From CAVZXS01 sp963779325 (GTDB lineage Bacteria; Bacteroidota; Bacteroidia; Chitinophagales; Chitinophagaceae), in the NCBI GenBank assembly GCA_963779325.1, contig CAVZXS010000011.1, positions 310,001 through 374,000 of the forward strand: 64,000 bases of DNA. The letters run 5' to 3'. Position numbers and translations under genes: made by a program. The notes beneath the pieces are model-generated. The model searched no databases, was not told the origin of the DNA, and saw nothing but the letters and a program-made list of their open reading frames with translations. Shown here piece by piece: positions 43,793-53,221 of the stretch. Position 1 is the first letter of the stretch, and every line of letters begins with the position of its first letter.

Positions 43793-46700
43793 TCATCCAT
43801 TCGTCGTAATTAATTCTGTTTTAACAGCCGTATGCAATTGACTGAGAAAAGAAAACATTTCCTCCATAGTTTTCACGGGCTCGGCCACCAGTAAAAACAA
43901 TTTACCCACTTGCTTCAGTTTGGCTTTGTTAGTACCTGTTTGTAAAAAAGAAAGTACCCGGTTAAAAGTTTCCGATTCGAAATATGGCGAGTCGGGGCGG
44001 TTAATAAAGAAGCATTTCAATATATCATCTTTTAATGACATTTTTTCGAAACCGAGTTCAACGGCGACTTTACGACAACGTACGGTTATAAACAAATCCT
44101 CTACCTGCCCGGGTACGGAACCAAAGCGATCTTTTATTTCATTGTACATCGCCTGCAGTTCCTCTTCCGTCTCACAATTATCCAGGCGCTGATACAATGA
44201 CAAACGCTCCGTAATACTTTCTACATAATTATCGGGTATTAAAATCTCTTTATCGGTATCAATTGTACAATCACTTACAAAGTCATCCTGCTTATGAATT
44301 TCTTCCTTAAACAAATCTTTAAAATCAGTTCGCTTTAATTCTTTAATAGCTTCCTCCAATATTTTCTGATAGGTTTCAAAACCTATATCGGCCATAAAAC
44401 CGCTTTGCTCGCCGCCCAACATATTGCCGGCTCCGCGTATGTCCAAATCACGCATGGCTATTTGAAAACCGCTGCCCAGCTCACTGTGCTGCTCCAGTGT
44501 CTGTAATCTTTTCTTGGAGTCAGTTGGCATTGTACTCAGTGGCGGAGCCAATAAATAACAAAATGCTTTTTTATTACTTCGCCCCACGCGGCCGCGTAAC
44601 TGGTGCAGGTCGCTCAATCCAAACTGATGCGCATTATTTATTATAATTGTATTTACATTGGCAATGTCTACCCCGCTCTCCACAATGTTTGTACAAACCA
44701 ATACATCGTATTTTTTATCTATAAAATCCAAGATACGCTCTTCCAATTCATGCCCTTCCATTTGCCCGTGCGCAAAACCAATACTTAAATCGGGGCAAAG
44801 CGATTGTATGATCGCAGCCATTTCAGGCAATCCCTGTACCCGATTATGAATAAAGAAAACTTGCCCGCCTCTTTCAGTTTCAAAATAAATTGATTCGCGA
44901 ATTACGTCCTCGTTAAAAATTTGTATCTCGGTTTGTATCGGTTGCCTGTTGGGCGGCGGCGTATTGATGATACTTAAATCCCTGGCGCCCATCAAACTGA
45001 ATTGCAACGTACGCGGTATGGGCGTAGCGGTTAATGTCAAACAATCAACCGTTGTCTTAATAGTCTTTAATTTTTCCTTATGACCTACGCCAAACTTCTG
45101 CTCTTCATCAATTACCATCAGGCCAAGGTCTTTATATTTTACTTCTTTACCCAACAAAGCATGTGTACCTATAATAATATCTATTTTCCCTTCGGCTAAT
45201 TTTAGCAGTGTTTCTTTTTTTTCCTTCGCCGATTTAAAGCGATTGATATAATCAATTGTTACCGGAAAATCTTTCAACCTCTCGGTAAAAGTTTTATAAT
45301 GTTGAAAGGCAAGAATAGTAGTAGGTACCAATACCGCCGCCTGTTTACCATCTAAGCAAGTTTTAAATGCCGCACGAATAGCGATTTCTGTTTTTCCAAA
45401 ACCCACATCTCCGCAAACCAACCTGTCCATAGGCGAAGTCGATTCCATATCTTTTTTTACATCGGCCGTTGCTTTCCCCTGATCAGGCGTGTCTTCGTAT
45501 ATAAAAGATGCTTCCAGTTCGGTTTGCATATAATTATCGGGCGAATGCTGAAAACCCTGCTGCGCTTTTCGCTGGGCATACAATTTTATTAAATCAAATG
45601 CGATTTCCTTAACCTTAACTTTTGTTTTTTCTTTCAGTTTGTTCCATACATCACTGCCCAATTTATTTATCTTAGGCACCGTGCCTTCTTTACCCGTAAA
45701 CTTGGCAATCTTATGCAGCGAATTAATATTGACATATAAAATGTCTTTGTCCTTATACAGCAATCGTATGGCTTCCTGCATTTTACCGTTACTGTCTATT
45801 TTTTGCAAACCGCTGAAGACACCAACTCCGTGATCAATATGCGTTACAAAATCTCCCGGTTGCAGCTCACGCAATGTGCGCAGTGTAAGCGCCTTACTTT
45901 TATTGTAAGCTTGTTTTACTTTGTATTTATGATAGCGCTGAAATACCTGGTGATCGGTATAGCAAACTATTTTCAGTTCTTCATCAATAAATCCTTCGTG
46001 TATGGCAACGGGCACCGGTATAAAATGTATTTCAGCTTTCAGGTCCTGAAAAATAGTATGCAGTCTTTCTAATTGTTTTGGATTCTCGGCAAATAAAAAC
46101 AATTGAAATTTTTTACTTTCCCAATTTTTTAAATCATTTATCAATAATTCAAATTGACGGTTGAAAGCCGGTTGCTCTTTGGTATTAAAAGAAATCGGTT
46201 GCCAACCATCGCCGGCCGGTGCCGCATTAGCAGAACCGAAAATGATTAAATGCTTTTTTGTAACAGCGCTTTCAAAATCGCCGGCTGTAATAAAATCGTT
46301 GGTATTGATTTCTTTTTTTACACTTTTTTCATCGTCATTATCCCGCATCGCATTACCTGTTCCTGCATCGGGTAATTGTCTGAACAATTCCAGTTCTTCT
46401 TCGCAGGTTGTCAATCTTTCTTTACACAGTTCCTTATCCTGTACCCACACTACCGTATTATCCGGCAAAAAATCAAACAAGGAAATTTTTTCCTCATCGT
46501 CAAATTCCGTAACAACATTCGGGATAATATTTAAATGCAATAATCGTCTTTCGCTCAATTGTGTTTCGGGGTCTACAATTCGGATAGAGTCCACATCATT
46601 ACCAAACAGTTCAACACGATACGGCTTATCATTGCCGAAGGAATAGATATCTAATATACCGCCTCGAATGGCAAACTGGCCGGGTTCGTATACAAAATCG

Positions 46701-47236
46701 GTCCTTTCGAATCCGTAATCGACAAACTTAGCCAGCAGTTCATCTATATTTAATGTATCGCCGGTTTTTATTGAAATAATATTGGAAGAAATAGCTTTGG
46801 GTATTACCACTTTTTCAAATAAGGCTTCGGGGTAAGTAACTATTATTTTTTTATTAACAGTACCGCTTGATGTGTTGAGCCCTGATGCAATTTTTGTCAG
46901 GGCCTCGGTACGCAGCATTACATGCGATGAATTGAGCAACCGGTAATTTTTTTTGTTTTTAAAAGAAGAAGGGAAATAAAAAAGATCAAGCGCTTGTGTA
47001 AGATTTTCTAATGTGTTATGAAAATAAGCTGCATCCTCCGCATCATCGCAAATGACAAGATGATTTAATTGTTCGCCCTGCGGATGCTGAAATAGAGACG
47101 CCAATAAAAACTGCGATGAACTGCCGCGAAGATTTTGAAAGTAAATTTTTTGGGGGGTGGCAAAAGAAAGCTTTTCCGCCAGTTGAAAAAGACGGGGGCT
47201 GTTTTTAAATTCATTCAACAATACCTGCACACTCAT
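43793..47236 (-). CDS. mfd: transcription-repair coupling factor Mfd
   Basis: A 1147-residue DNA translocase that removes stalled RNA polymerase and recruits UvrA. The UvrB-like N-terminal module includes DFVYEPGQFAIRGGILDIYS, the RNA-polymerase-interacting domain includes PGDFVTHIDHGVGVFSGL, and the helicase core has CGDVGFGKTEIAIRAAF (Walker A), VIDEEQKFGVGHKEKL (DEEQ) and LTATPIPRTLQFS, with motif VI in QLRGRVGRSN. A TRCF C-terminal domain follows. Full length. A -7 box lies 8 bases before the start. Confidence 0.96.
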   Translation of the reverse strand: MSVQVLLNEFKNSPRLFQLAEKLSFATPQKIYFQNLRGSSSQFLLASLFQHPQGEQLNHLVICDDAEDAAYFHNTLENLTQALDLFYFPSSFKNKKNYRLLNSSHVMLRTEALTKIASGLNTSSGTVNKKIIVTYPEALFEKVVIPKAISSNIISIKTGDTLNIDELLAKFVDYGFERTDFVYEPGQFAIRGGILDIYSFGNDKPYRVELFGNDVDSIRIVDPETQLSERRLLHLNIIPNVVTEFDDEEKISLFDFLPDNTVVWVQDKELCKERLTTCEEELELFRQLPDAGTGNAMRDNDDEKSVKKEINTNDFITAGDFESAVTKKHLIIFGSANAAPAGDGWQPISFNTKEQPAFNRQFELLINDLKNWESKKFQLFLFAENPKQLERLHTIFQDLKAEIHFIPVPVAIHEGFIDEELKIVCYTDHQVFQRYHKYKVKQAYNKSKALTLRTLRELQPGDFVTHIDHGVGVFSGLQKIDSNGKMQEAIRLLYKDKDILYVNINSLHKIAKFTGKEGTVPKINKLGSDVWNKLKEKTKVKVKEIAFDLIKLYAQRKAQQGFQHSPDNYMQTELEASFIYEDTPDQGKATADVKKDMESTSPMDRLVCGDVGFGKTEIAIRAAFKTCLDGKQAAVLVPTTILAFQHYKTFTERLKDFPVTIDYINRFKSAKEKKETLLKLAEGKIDIIIGTHALLGKEVKYKDLGLMVIDEEQKFGVGHKEKLKTIKTTVDCLTLTATPIPRTLQFSLMGARDLSIINTPPPNRQPIQTEIQIFNEDVIRESIYFETERGGQVFFIHNRVQGLPEMAAIIQSLCPDLSIGFAHGQMEGHELEERILDFIDKKYDVLVCTNIVESGVDIANVNTIIINNAHQFGLSDLHQLRGRVGRSNKKAFCYLLAPPLSTMPTDSKKRLQTLEQHSELGSGFQIAMRDLDIRGAGNMLGGEQSGFMADIGFETYQKILEEAIKELKRTDFKDLFKEEIHKQDDFVSDCTIDTDKEILIPDNYVESITERLSLYQRLDNCETEEELQAMYNEIKDRFGSVPGQVEDLFITVRCRKVAVELGFEKMSLKDDILKCFFINRPDSPYFESETFNRVLSFLQTGTNKAKLKQVGKLFLLVAEPVKTMEEMFSFLSQLHTAVKTELITTNG

Positions 47237-47536
47237 GAAGTGCGCAAAGATACGGATTGCGGGAGATTTTTGTTTACCGAGGCAAAAACAAGAAGTCTTT
47301 CAATGAGTAAAAAAGTGAACGAAACTGAGAAATAGTTAAAACCGCTTTGAAACTGTTTAATTCTCCTATCTTATTTCCTGAAAAATTATAACAAATACGC
47401 AACCGGGCTGTTGATTAATCCGTTATTTTATTTTAAAGTATAACCCGGGCTTTTATGTGCACTAATTTTCCCGACATTTACAAGAAAAGTAATATAAATT
47501 AGTAACTTGCGATAATACAGTCTGAAAAAAAAGCAT
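47237..47536. other. 300-base spacer between divergent genes
   Basis: Holds the mfd promoter at its left end and, on the plus strand, the leader of the beta-propeller protein gene. An imperfect inverted repeat with CCCGGG-like arms lies around 47404-47456 but has no U-tract. No gene seen. Confidence 0.5.
47245..47252 (-). promoter_or_regulatory. -7 box of mfd
   Basis: TATCTTTG on the minus strand, a full match to the Bacteroidota consensus, ending 8 bases before the mfd ATG at 47236. The leader would be about five bases. Confidence 0.6.
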
Positions 47537-50518
47537 ATGAAAAAAAGATTTTTGATTCTACTTTTTACATCCGCGGCAATTGTGTCGGGCGTATTATTTT
47601 TTATTAAATCTGCAAACAACAGATTGACAAATAATGATACAGCAGCAAAAGCAAATGATGATAGTGCTGAAGAAGTGAAAGATGCCGCAAGGTACACCGA
47701 GTTAAGAGCCAAGTATGAGTTTGATATGGTAAAAGATCCTGCAACAGGCAAGATTCCTTACGGCATACTGGAAGAAGAAAAAGCTTTTGCAAAGAAGTTG
47801 CCTGTAAAAGACGGAAACATATCGGCCAGAATTGGCGCATTAAATAATTATTTACCCGCAGGACCTAATAATATTGGAGGCCGTACCCGTGCGTTAGCTT
47901 ATGATGTAAGATATAACGGAAGTTCTAACCTGGTAATCATTGCCGGAAGTGTGAGTGGCGGTATTTTTAAAACTGCCGACGGAGGCGCCAATTGGGCAAG
48001 AGTTTCGCCTGCTGATGAAATACATAATGTAACTTCTGTTGCTCAAGATCCCAGACCCGGTTTTCAGGACACCTGGTATGCCGGCGGTGGCGAAGTATGG
48101 GGCAATTCTGCAAATGAAAACGGCGCAGGGTATAATGGTTTTGGTATTTACAAATCTACAAATAACGGAAATAGCTGGAGCCGTCTTCCGTTGAATACCA
48201 TCACAGATATTAATGGTGCTGTTTTAGGCGCAGGTACTTTGGAAGCCTTTGATAATCCATTTGATTTTGTACACAAAATGGCTGTCAACCCTGTAACAGG
48301 TCATCTGTATGTTGGTAGCCACAGAAGATTGGTAAGATCAACAGACGGAGGCAATACTTTCAATGTAGTATTTGGCAGTGCTACGGGTGCTATCGCAGTT
48401 GCGGGTACCATCGATATTGCTATTTCTTCAACCGGCAGAACTGTAATAGCCGTTAACGGAGGCAACCCTGATCCTGCACTTCGCGGCGTATGGACATCTG
48501 CAAACGGGAATGCAAACAGTTTTACACGTATAGCAGGAGGCGCAGCCCTCGGCGTTGATTCAGTCGCGGATTGGAGAGGCAATTCTTATGATAATTTTTC
48601 AAACTCGACAACACCGCTTCCCAAAAGAATTGTTTTAGCACAAGCTGCATCCAATAATAATATCATCTATGTGTTATATGAAAATGGTTTAAGTAATACT
48701 TCTCCTGATCTGTCACCGGAAGCTGATTTGTTTAAATTGGATCTTACGGGGGGAAGCCCGGCATGGACCAACCTGTCTTCCAACATGCCCAACTTTTCAG
48801 GTGACAATGCGGCTACGGATCCATTTGCCATACAAGGCGCTTATGATTTAATGGTAGCTGTGAAACCTGATAATCCCGATTTTGTATTAGTTGGCGGTAC
48901 AAGTTTGTATCGCTCTTCAAATGGCTTTAGCTCGCCGCTTACCAATACTGCTACCGACTGGGTAGGCGGTTATGGTAACACTACCCTTAGCGCCGGCCTC
49001 AGCATTTATCCCAATAGTCACCCCGATATGCACATAATCGCTTTCCGTCCTGATGCACCCAACGAATGTCTTTCAGGTAATGATGGCGGCGTACAACGTT
49101 GTACTAATATAACGGCAACCAATGTTTCGTGGTCAATGACTTCGAACTACCAAACTCTTCAATATTATTATGTTGGTATAGACCCTACATCAGGAGCTAA
49201 TAATTTTTGCGGCGGCGCACAAGACAACGGTACTTTTTTCAGAGATAAAACAGGTATTTTGGGTACTGTAGCAAATGACAGTAATAATCACAGACAAATA
49301 AGAGGAGGAGACGGCGGCGCTGTAGGTATTTCAGAATCTAATGCAGGTACACAATTTGCTTTTACAGGAGTACAATTAGGAAGCATCAGAAGAATTCGTT
49401 TAAACTCTTCTATATTAGGTACAACCATTACACCCGGCGGCTTAACGGCCAACCCGCAAGACGGCTTTGGAGAGTTTATTACCAATTTCAGACTTAATCC
49501 TGAAAACACCGAAGATCTTTACTACGCAAATTTCAACAGGTTATTCAGAACAACAGCCGCCTCTACTGTAAGCAGTTCGGGTTGGACGGAATTAACCGGC
49601 GTAAGCGAAGCTATCAGTCCTGCTAACGGAACGAACATAGCAATTCGTGCCATCGCCTTTAGCAGAGGACCATATATTGCTGCTCATTCCATATATATCG
49701 GTACTACCAATGCAAGGATTTTCAGGCTTGATGATCCTCGCAATGCAGCTGCCGGCAATGCGCCTGTTAATATTTCTATTCCGGGTCTTGCCGCTGCGGC
49801 TAATATTCAGGATATAGCTGTAAACCCCAATAATGATAACGAGATTATGGCGGTGGTTTCCAATTACGGGGCCGTGGGCATTTGGTGGACGGATAATGCA
49901 AAAGCGGTAACGCCAACTTGGCGAAATGCTGAAGGAAATCTTACTTTACCTTCTATAAGAAGCTGCGTAATCGTTGTAAAAAAAGACGGGGCCAACAATC
50001 CTGTTACAGAATACTATGTAGGCACCTCAGTAGGTTTGTTTAGTGCGGAAAATATCGGCACAACGCTTACAGGCGGCGGCTCCGTAACATGGCTGCGTGA
50101 AGGCGGAACTGTGCTGAATCTTGCGATTATTCAGTCTATGGCTTACAGGCCCGCGGATAATGTATTGGTAGCAGGTACGCACGGAAACGGAATGTATTAT
50201 ACTTTCCTTGGTACACCTAATTTTACACCTAACCAGGTAACGGACATCAACCCTATACTAAATGACAAAAATTTTATACAAGCTGTGTTTCCAACAAGCA
50301 GCAAGTCGCTTATAAACTACAGGATCGGCAATATATTCAGTATAAAAAATATTACCATTCAGTTATTTAATACAACCGGCCAGCAATTACTAAAAAGTGA
50401 AGCAAGATATCAAACGGGTACCGTAGATATTTCAAAACCGGCGAAAGGGCTATATTTCCTTGTGATAACAAGCAGTGATAACAAATACAAATACATTCAA
50501 AAAATCATTAAGGAATAA
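47537..50518 (+). CDS. secreted beta-propeller protein with type IX sorting domain
   Basis: A 993-residue exported protein. The N-terminal hydrophobic stretch RFLILLFTSAAIVSGVLFFI acts as signal peptide. The central region contains repeated sialidase/VPS10-like blade motifs, such as GGIFKTADGGANWARV, YKSTNNGNSWSRL, LVRSTDGGNTFNVV and LFRTTAASTVSSSGWTEL, with Asp-box-like SxDxGxxW elements. The C-terminus from about residue 915 is a sorting domain (NIFSIKNITIQLFNTTGQQL to YKYIQKIIKE). Expected to be secreted or held on the cell surface. An actual glycosidase activity is not supported; the propeller may bind or cleave glycans or proteins. Confidence 0.85.
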   Translation: MKKRFLILLFTSAAIVSGVLFFIKSANNRLTNNDTAAKANDDSAEEVKDAARYTELRAKYEFDMVKDPATGKIPYGILEEEKAFAKKLPVKDGNISARIGALNNYLPAGPNNIGGRTRALAYDVRYNGSSNLVIIAGSVSGGIFKTADGGANWARVSPADEIHNVTSVAQDPRPGFQDTWYAGGGEVWGNSANENGAGYNGFGIYKSTNNGNSWSRLPLNTITDINGAVLGAGTLEAFDNPFDFVHKMAVNPVTGHLYVGSHRRLVRSTDGGNTFNVVFGSATGAIAVAGTIDIAISSTGRTVIAVNGGNPDPALRGVWTSANGNANSFTRIAGGAALGVDSVADWRGNSYDNFSNSTTPLPKRIVLAQAASNNNIIYVLYENGLSNTSPDLSPEADLFKLDLTGGSPAWTNLSSNMPNFSGDNAATDPFAIQGAYDLMVAVKPDNPDFVLVGGTSLYRSSNGFSSPLTNTATDWVGGYGNTTLSAGLSIYPNSHPDMHIIAFRPDAPNECLSGNDGGVQRCTNITATNVSWSMTSNYQTLQYYYVGIDPTSGANNFCGGAQDNGTFFRDKTGILGTVANDSNNHRQIRGGDGGAVGISESNAGTQFAFTGVQLGSIRRIRLNSSILGTTITPGGLTANPQDGFGEFITNFRLNPENTEDLYYANFNRLFRTTAASTVSSSGWTELTGVSEAISPANGTNIAIRAIAFSRGPYIAAHSIYIGTTNARIFRLDDPRNAAAGNAPVNISIPGLAAAANIQDIAVNPNNDNEIMAVVSNYGAVGIWWTDNAKAVTPTWRNAEGNLTLPSIRSCVIVVKKDGANNPVTEYYVGTSVGLFSAENIGTTLTGGGSVTWLREGGTVLNLAIIQSMAYRPADNVLVAGTHGNGMYYTFLGTPNFTPNQVTDINPILNDKNFIQAVFPTSSKSLINYRIGNIFSIKNITIQLFNTTGQQLLKSEARYQTGTVDISKPAKGLYFLVITSSDNKYKYIQKIIKE

Positions 50519-50593
50519 ATTACTTCTTTGATTAGACTATTTTTAACAATTGGTTTTAAGTAATTACGGCAGTAAGAACATCAATATGGTATT

Positions 50594-51133
50594 ATGAATA
50601 AAGTTATTTTGCTTTCAGTTTTGTTAACGGCAATAGTTGGCTCTAATGCGCAAACTGGCGGTCCCGTTATAAAAATGTATGCTTATTCGCAAATGACGCT
50701 TGGCGGCGCGGCTCCCGCCAAAGGGGTAGATGAAAATGGCCGGGAAATTGAAATGACTCCGGAAAAAAAGCCGAATCATTTTCTATATTTTACATACAGT
50801 AAACATTCTTCTGTTGTTATAAAGGATGTTTGGATTAACGGTAAACAGCAGGCGTTTACCGCTGTGGCAGTAACCAAAACACCGATAGAAGTAATAGCTG
50901 AAGCAAATGGTACGGAAAATAAAAAAATCGCTCTTGTACCGGCTACAAGCAAAAAAGTCGTTCAGTTAGTACTGATGCCAAATCCTAAGTCAGCTAAATC
51001 TAAACCGTTGCCGTCGTTATACGCAAAACAGAAAAAAATACCCGGGCTTATTGTTTCTTACATGTGGAAGGGTAAAAAGTACTATACTTCGCTTAATAAT
51101 GTGAAAGTGCTTGAGCCTGTAGCTGCAATGTAA
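50594..51133 (+). CDS. hypothetical exported protein
   Basis: A 179-residue protein with a signal peptide (MNKVILLSVLLTAIVGSNAQ). The mature part is rich in lysine and beta-branched residues, with segments such as HFLYFTYSKHSSVVIKDVWI and GLIVSYMWKGKKYYTSLNNV. I do not recognise a family. It follows the beta-propeller gene by 75 bases on the same strand and ends before a terminator, so the two may form a transcript. Confidence 0.7.
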   Translation: MNKVILLSVLLTAIVGSNAQTGGPVIKMYAYSQMTLGGAAPAKGVDENGREIEMTPEKKPNHFLYFTYSKHSSVVIKDVWINGKQQAFTAVAVTKTPIEVIAEANGTENKKIALVPATSKKVVQLVLMPNPKSAKSKPLPSLYAKQKKIPGLIVSYMWKGKKYYTSLNNVKVLEPVAAM

Positions 51134-51231
51134 TCTTACCACGATAAAAAAATAATTGCACTTCCGCCTGTTGCGGGAATATAAAAAAATACATACTTTT
51201 AGTTTTCGATTGCTTGCCGACAGGCATATAA

Positions 51232-51268
51232 AGCGGTGTCAGCCAAAAGCAGATGCCGCTTTTGTTTT
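51232..51268 (+). terminator. intrinsic terminator after the hypothetical exported protein
   Basis: Stem GCGGTGT (51232-51238) with ATGCCGC (51253-51259), 7 pairs including two G-U, followed by TTTTGTTTT. Confidence 0.65.
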
Positions 51269-51285
51269 GCCTACCTACCTTTCAT

Positions 51286-51325
51286 CTAAAAAAATAAAGC
51301 CACCTGCTCTCTAAAAGCAGATGGC
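51286..51325 (-). terminator. intrinsic terminator for the minus-strand small exported protein gene
   Basis: Stem GCCACCTGCT (51299-51308) with AGCAGATGGC (51316-51325), one mismatch. On the minus strand it is followed by TTTATTTTTTT. A few T residues on the plus strand side mean it may also work weakly in that direction. Confidence 0.75.
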
Positions 51326-51361
51326 TTTTCACAGTTTCCGTTCTCCTCAGTATAAAACTTT

Positions 51362-51673
51362 TTATTTTACAAGTTTTATTTCACCTAAGTTCACCACTTC
51401 ATCCTGCTTTACTTCTACATTTTCCAGCATCACATCTTTCAGCGGCTCTTTGGCATCTACTATAATCTTGTAAGTTCCGGGCTTTACGGATACCGCAAAA
51501 CTGCCGTTTGATAATTCCGCTTTCAGCGAATCAGCGCCTGCAATGGCCCAAACGGATTCTACTGCATCGGCGGGTGTTACCTTTCCGGTAACAGATGTTT
51601 GCGTATTGGCAAACGCAAATACTCCGAAGGCCGCTAACGGCAGCACAAATCGAATGTTAAGAATCTTTTTCAT
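51362..51673 (-). CDS. small exported protein, carboxypeptidase-regulatory-like fold
   Basis: A 103-residue protein. The signal peptide is about MKKILNIRFVLPLAAFGVFA followed by FANTQ. The mature part TSVTGKVTPADAVESVWAIA, SNGSFAVSVKPGTYKIIVDA and VMLENVEVKQDEVVNLGEIK reads as one beta-sandwich of the CarboxypepD_reg type. Such domains are common in Bacteroidota cell-surface proteins; a stand-alone copy has no known function. Single gene ended by a clear terminator. Confidence 0.75.
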   Translation of the reverse strand: MKKILNIRFVLPLAAFGVFAFANTQTSVTGKVTPADAVESVWAIAGADSLKAELSNGSFAVSVKPGTYKIIVDAKEPLKDVMLENVEVKQDEVVNLGEIKLVK

Positions 51674-51923
51674 GACGTCACTTTTTTATTTAGTTAAAAA
51701 ATACAATACTCATTTACACATACCCGACACCCCGATAGAGAAGAAGTGACGATGCTTATAAATATCATTTGAATGAATATGAAATTTCAACTACTATGCC
51801 AACAGTTGATTTCTGTGGATAACTTATAAATCAATTTTTTTTTCTTTACATTTATCAAAATTATAAATGCGCCGTTTTCAGCGTAACAAATTCATAACAT
51901 CGACAGTCACTAAAAAAAACTAA

Positions 51924-52643
51924 ATGGCAATACAACCCTGGCGTACAGGCAAAGTAATAAGAATAGAAAATGAAGCGCCTGCTACACGCCGCTATTGGAT
52001 TCAGGTACCTGAATTGGAAACATTTGACTTTAAACCGGGTCAGTTTGTGACACTTGATTTGCCGATTCATGAAAAGCCCAATAAAAGATGGCGCAGCTAT
52101 TCTATAGCCGGCTGGCCCGACGGCACCAATATTTTTGAATTGGTGATTGTATTGAATACGGAAGGCGCGGGCACTACTTATTTATTTAATGAAATAACCG
52201 TCGGCAGCGAATTGATTTTTCGCGGAGCGCAAGGCGTATTCACATTGCCTGAGAATTTGGATACTGATATATTTTTTATTTGCACGGGTACAGGTATTGC
52301 TCCTTTTCGCAGTATGGTACACTATATAAAACTGCATGCCGTGCCGCATAAAAATATTTATCTCATATTCGGTTCCCGAACCCAACAAGACCTTTTGTAC
52401 TATACTGAACTAAATGAGTTGCAACAAAATTTACCGGGCTTTCATTATATTCCTACACTTTCGCGGGAAGAATGGGCGGGGCGAACAGGATATGTACACG
52501 GCGTTTATGAAGAACTTTGCAGCAACAGGCAGCCGGCTAAATTTTATTTATGCGGCTGGAAGAATATGATAGATGAAGCAAAAAAAAGAATTACCGAAAT
52601 GGGCTATGATAAAAAAGCCATTCACCGGGAATTGTACGGATAA
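51924..52643 (+). CDS. ferredoxin-NADP(+) reductase-like flavoprotein
   Basis: A 239-residue oxidoreductase. The FAD-binding beta-barrel has FKPGQFVTLDL and the RxYS motif R57-S60 (WRSYSIAG), then GAGTTYLFNEI. The NAD(P)-binding domain begins FFICTGTGIAPFRSMVHYI near 117 and includes YLIFGSRTQQDLLYY and FYLCGWKNMIDEAKK. There is no 2Fe-2S domain. The family moves electrons between NAD(P)H and ferredoxin or flavodoxin. It lies 139 bases upstream of nuoA on the same strand. Because the complex I operon lacks the NADH-oxidising subunits, this protein is a candidate electron source or partner; that link is inference from position. Confidence 0.85.
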   Translation: MAIQPWRTGKVIRIENEAPATRRYWIQVPELETFDFKPGQFVTLDLPIHEKPNKRWRSYSIAGWPDGTNIFELVIVLNTEGAGTTYLFNEITVGSELIFRGAQGVFTLPENLDTDIFFICTGTGIAPFRSMVHYIKLHAVPHKNIYLIFGSRTQQDLLYYTELNELQQNLPGFHYIPTLSREEWAGRTGYVHGVYEELCSNRQPAKFYLCGWKNMIDEAKKRITEMGYDKKAIHRELYG

Positions 52644-52754
52644 TAAAGGATGTCAGTAAAAGTAAAACGCATAAAACAATTGAAAGCCGTTTTATTAATG
52701 AAATGCTGATCACTAATTTCTAATTGTTTATTTCTTATTTAGTATTCATTACGT

Positions 52755-52762
52755 TATATTCG
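52755..52762 (+). promoter_or_regulatory. -7 box upstream of nuoA
   Basis: TATATTCG on the plus strand, 20 bases before the nuoA ATG at 52783. It would start the nuo transcript independently of the upstream reductase. Confidence 0.45.
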
Positions 52763-52782
52763 TACAAACTAATTTCATTCTT

Positions 52783-53133
52783 ATGGGTGCATCTTCACTC
52801 ATTGTACTGATGATTGCCGCTGTAGCCTTCTCCGCTATCGCATTATTAATTTCAAAAATTGTATTAAAGGCGACAAAAAATCCGCAGAAGGGACAAACAT
52901 ACGAATGCGGCGTACCTGCACAAGGCCCGGCTTGGATTCAGTTTAATGCAGGCTATTATTTATTCGCTTTGATTTTTTTAATATTTGATGTAGAGTTAAT
53001 TTTTTTATTTCCCTGGGCGGTAGTAGTAAAAAAAATCGGTATCGGCGCTTTGGTGGAAATTGTAATTTTCTTTTTTATATTATTTACGGGATTTTTGTAT
53101 GCGCATAAAAAAGGTGCGTTGAAGTGGAAGTGA
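52783..53133 (+). CDS. nuoA: NADH-quinone oxidoreductase subunit A
   Basis: A 116-residue membrane subunit with three helices. Conserved segments are the loop YECGVPAQGPAWIQFNAGYY, with the quinone-channel cysteine, and ALIFLIFDVELIFLFPWAVV. It helps form the quinone-binding junction of complex I. First gene of nuoABCDHIJKLMN. A palindromic repeat begins 3 bases after its stop codon. Confidence 0.95.
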   Translation: MGASSLIVLMIAAVAFSAIALLISKIVLKATKNPQKGQTYECGVPAQGPAWIQFNAGYYLFALIFLIFDVELIFLFPWAVVVKKIGIGALVEIVIFFFILFTGFLYAHKKGALKWK

Positions 53134-53136
53134 ACG

Positions 53137-53205
53137 CCCCCTCTAACTCCCCCGAAGGGGGAGGATGGCATCACACAAAGCCTGCTTATTTGAAAACAAA
53201 AATTG
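53137..53205. repeat. palindromic intergenic repeat with conserved tail (nuoA-nuoB)
   Basis: CCCCC...CTCCCCCGAAGGGGGAG palindrome followed by a tail ending GCCTGCTTATTTGAAAA. The tail recurs after nuoD (ACTTATTTGAA) and nuoJ (GTTTATTTGAAAA), marking a family of repeats spread through the operon. Confidence 0.8.
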
Positions 53206-53221
53206 ATTTTGATTATTATTA

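Noticed and set aside
47537..50518. Beta-propeller secreted protein as a true sialidase
   Set aside because: Only Asp-box-like blade motifs are seen; the catalytic arginine triad and the rest of the active site could not be recognised.
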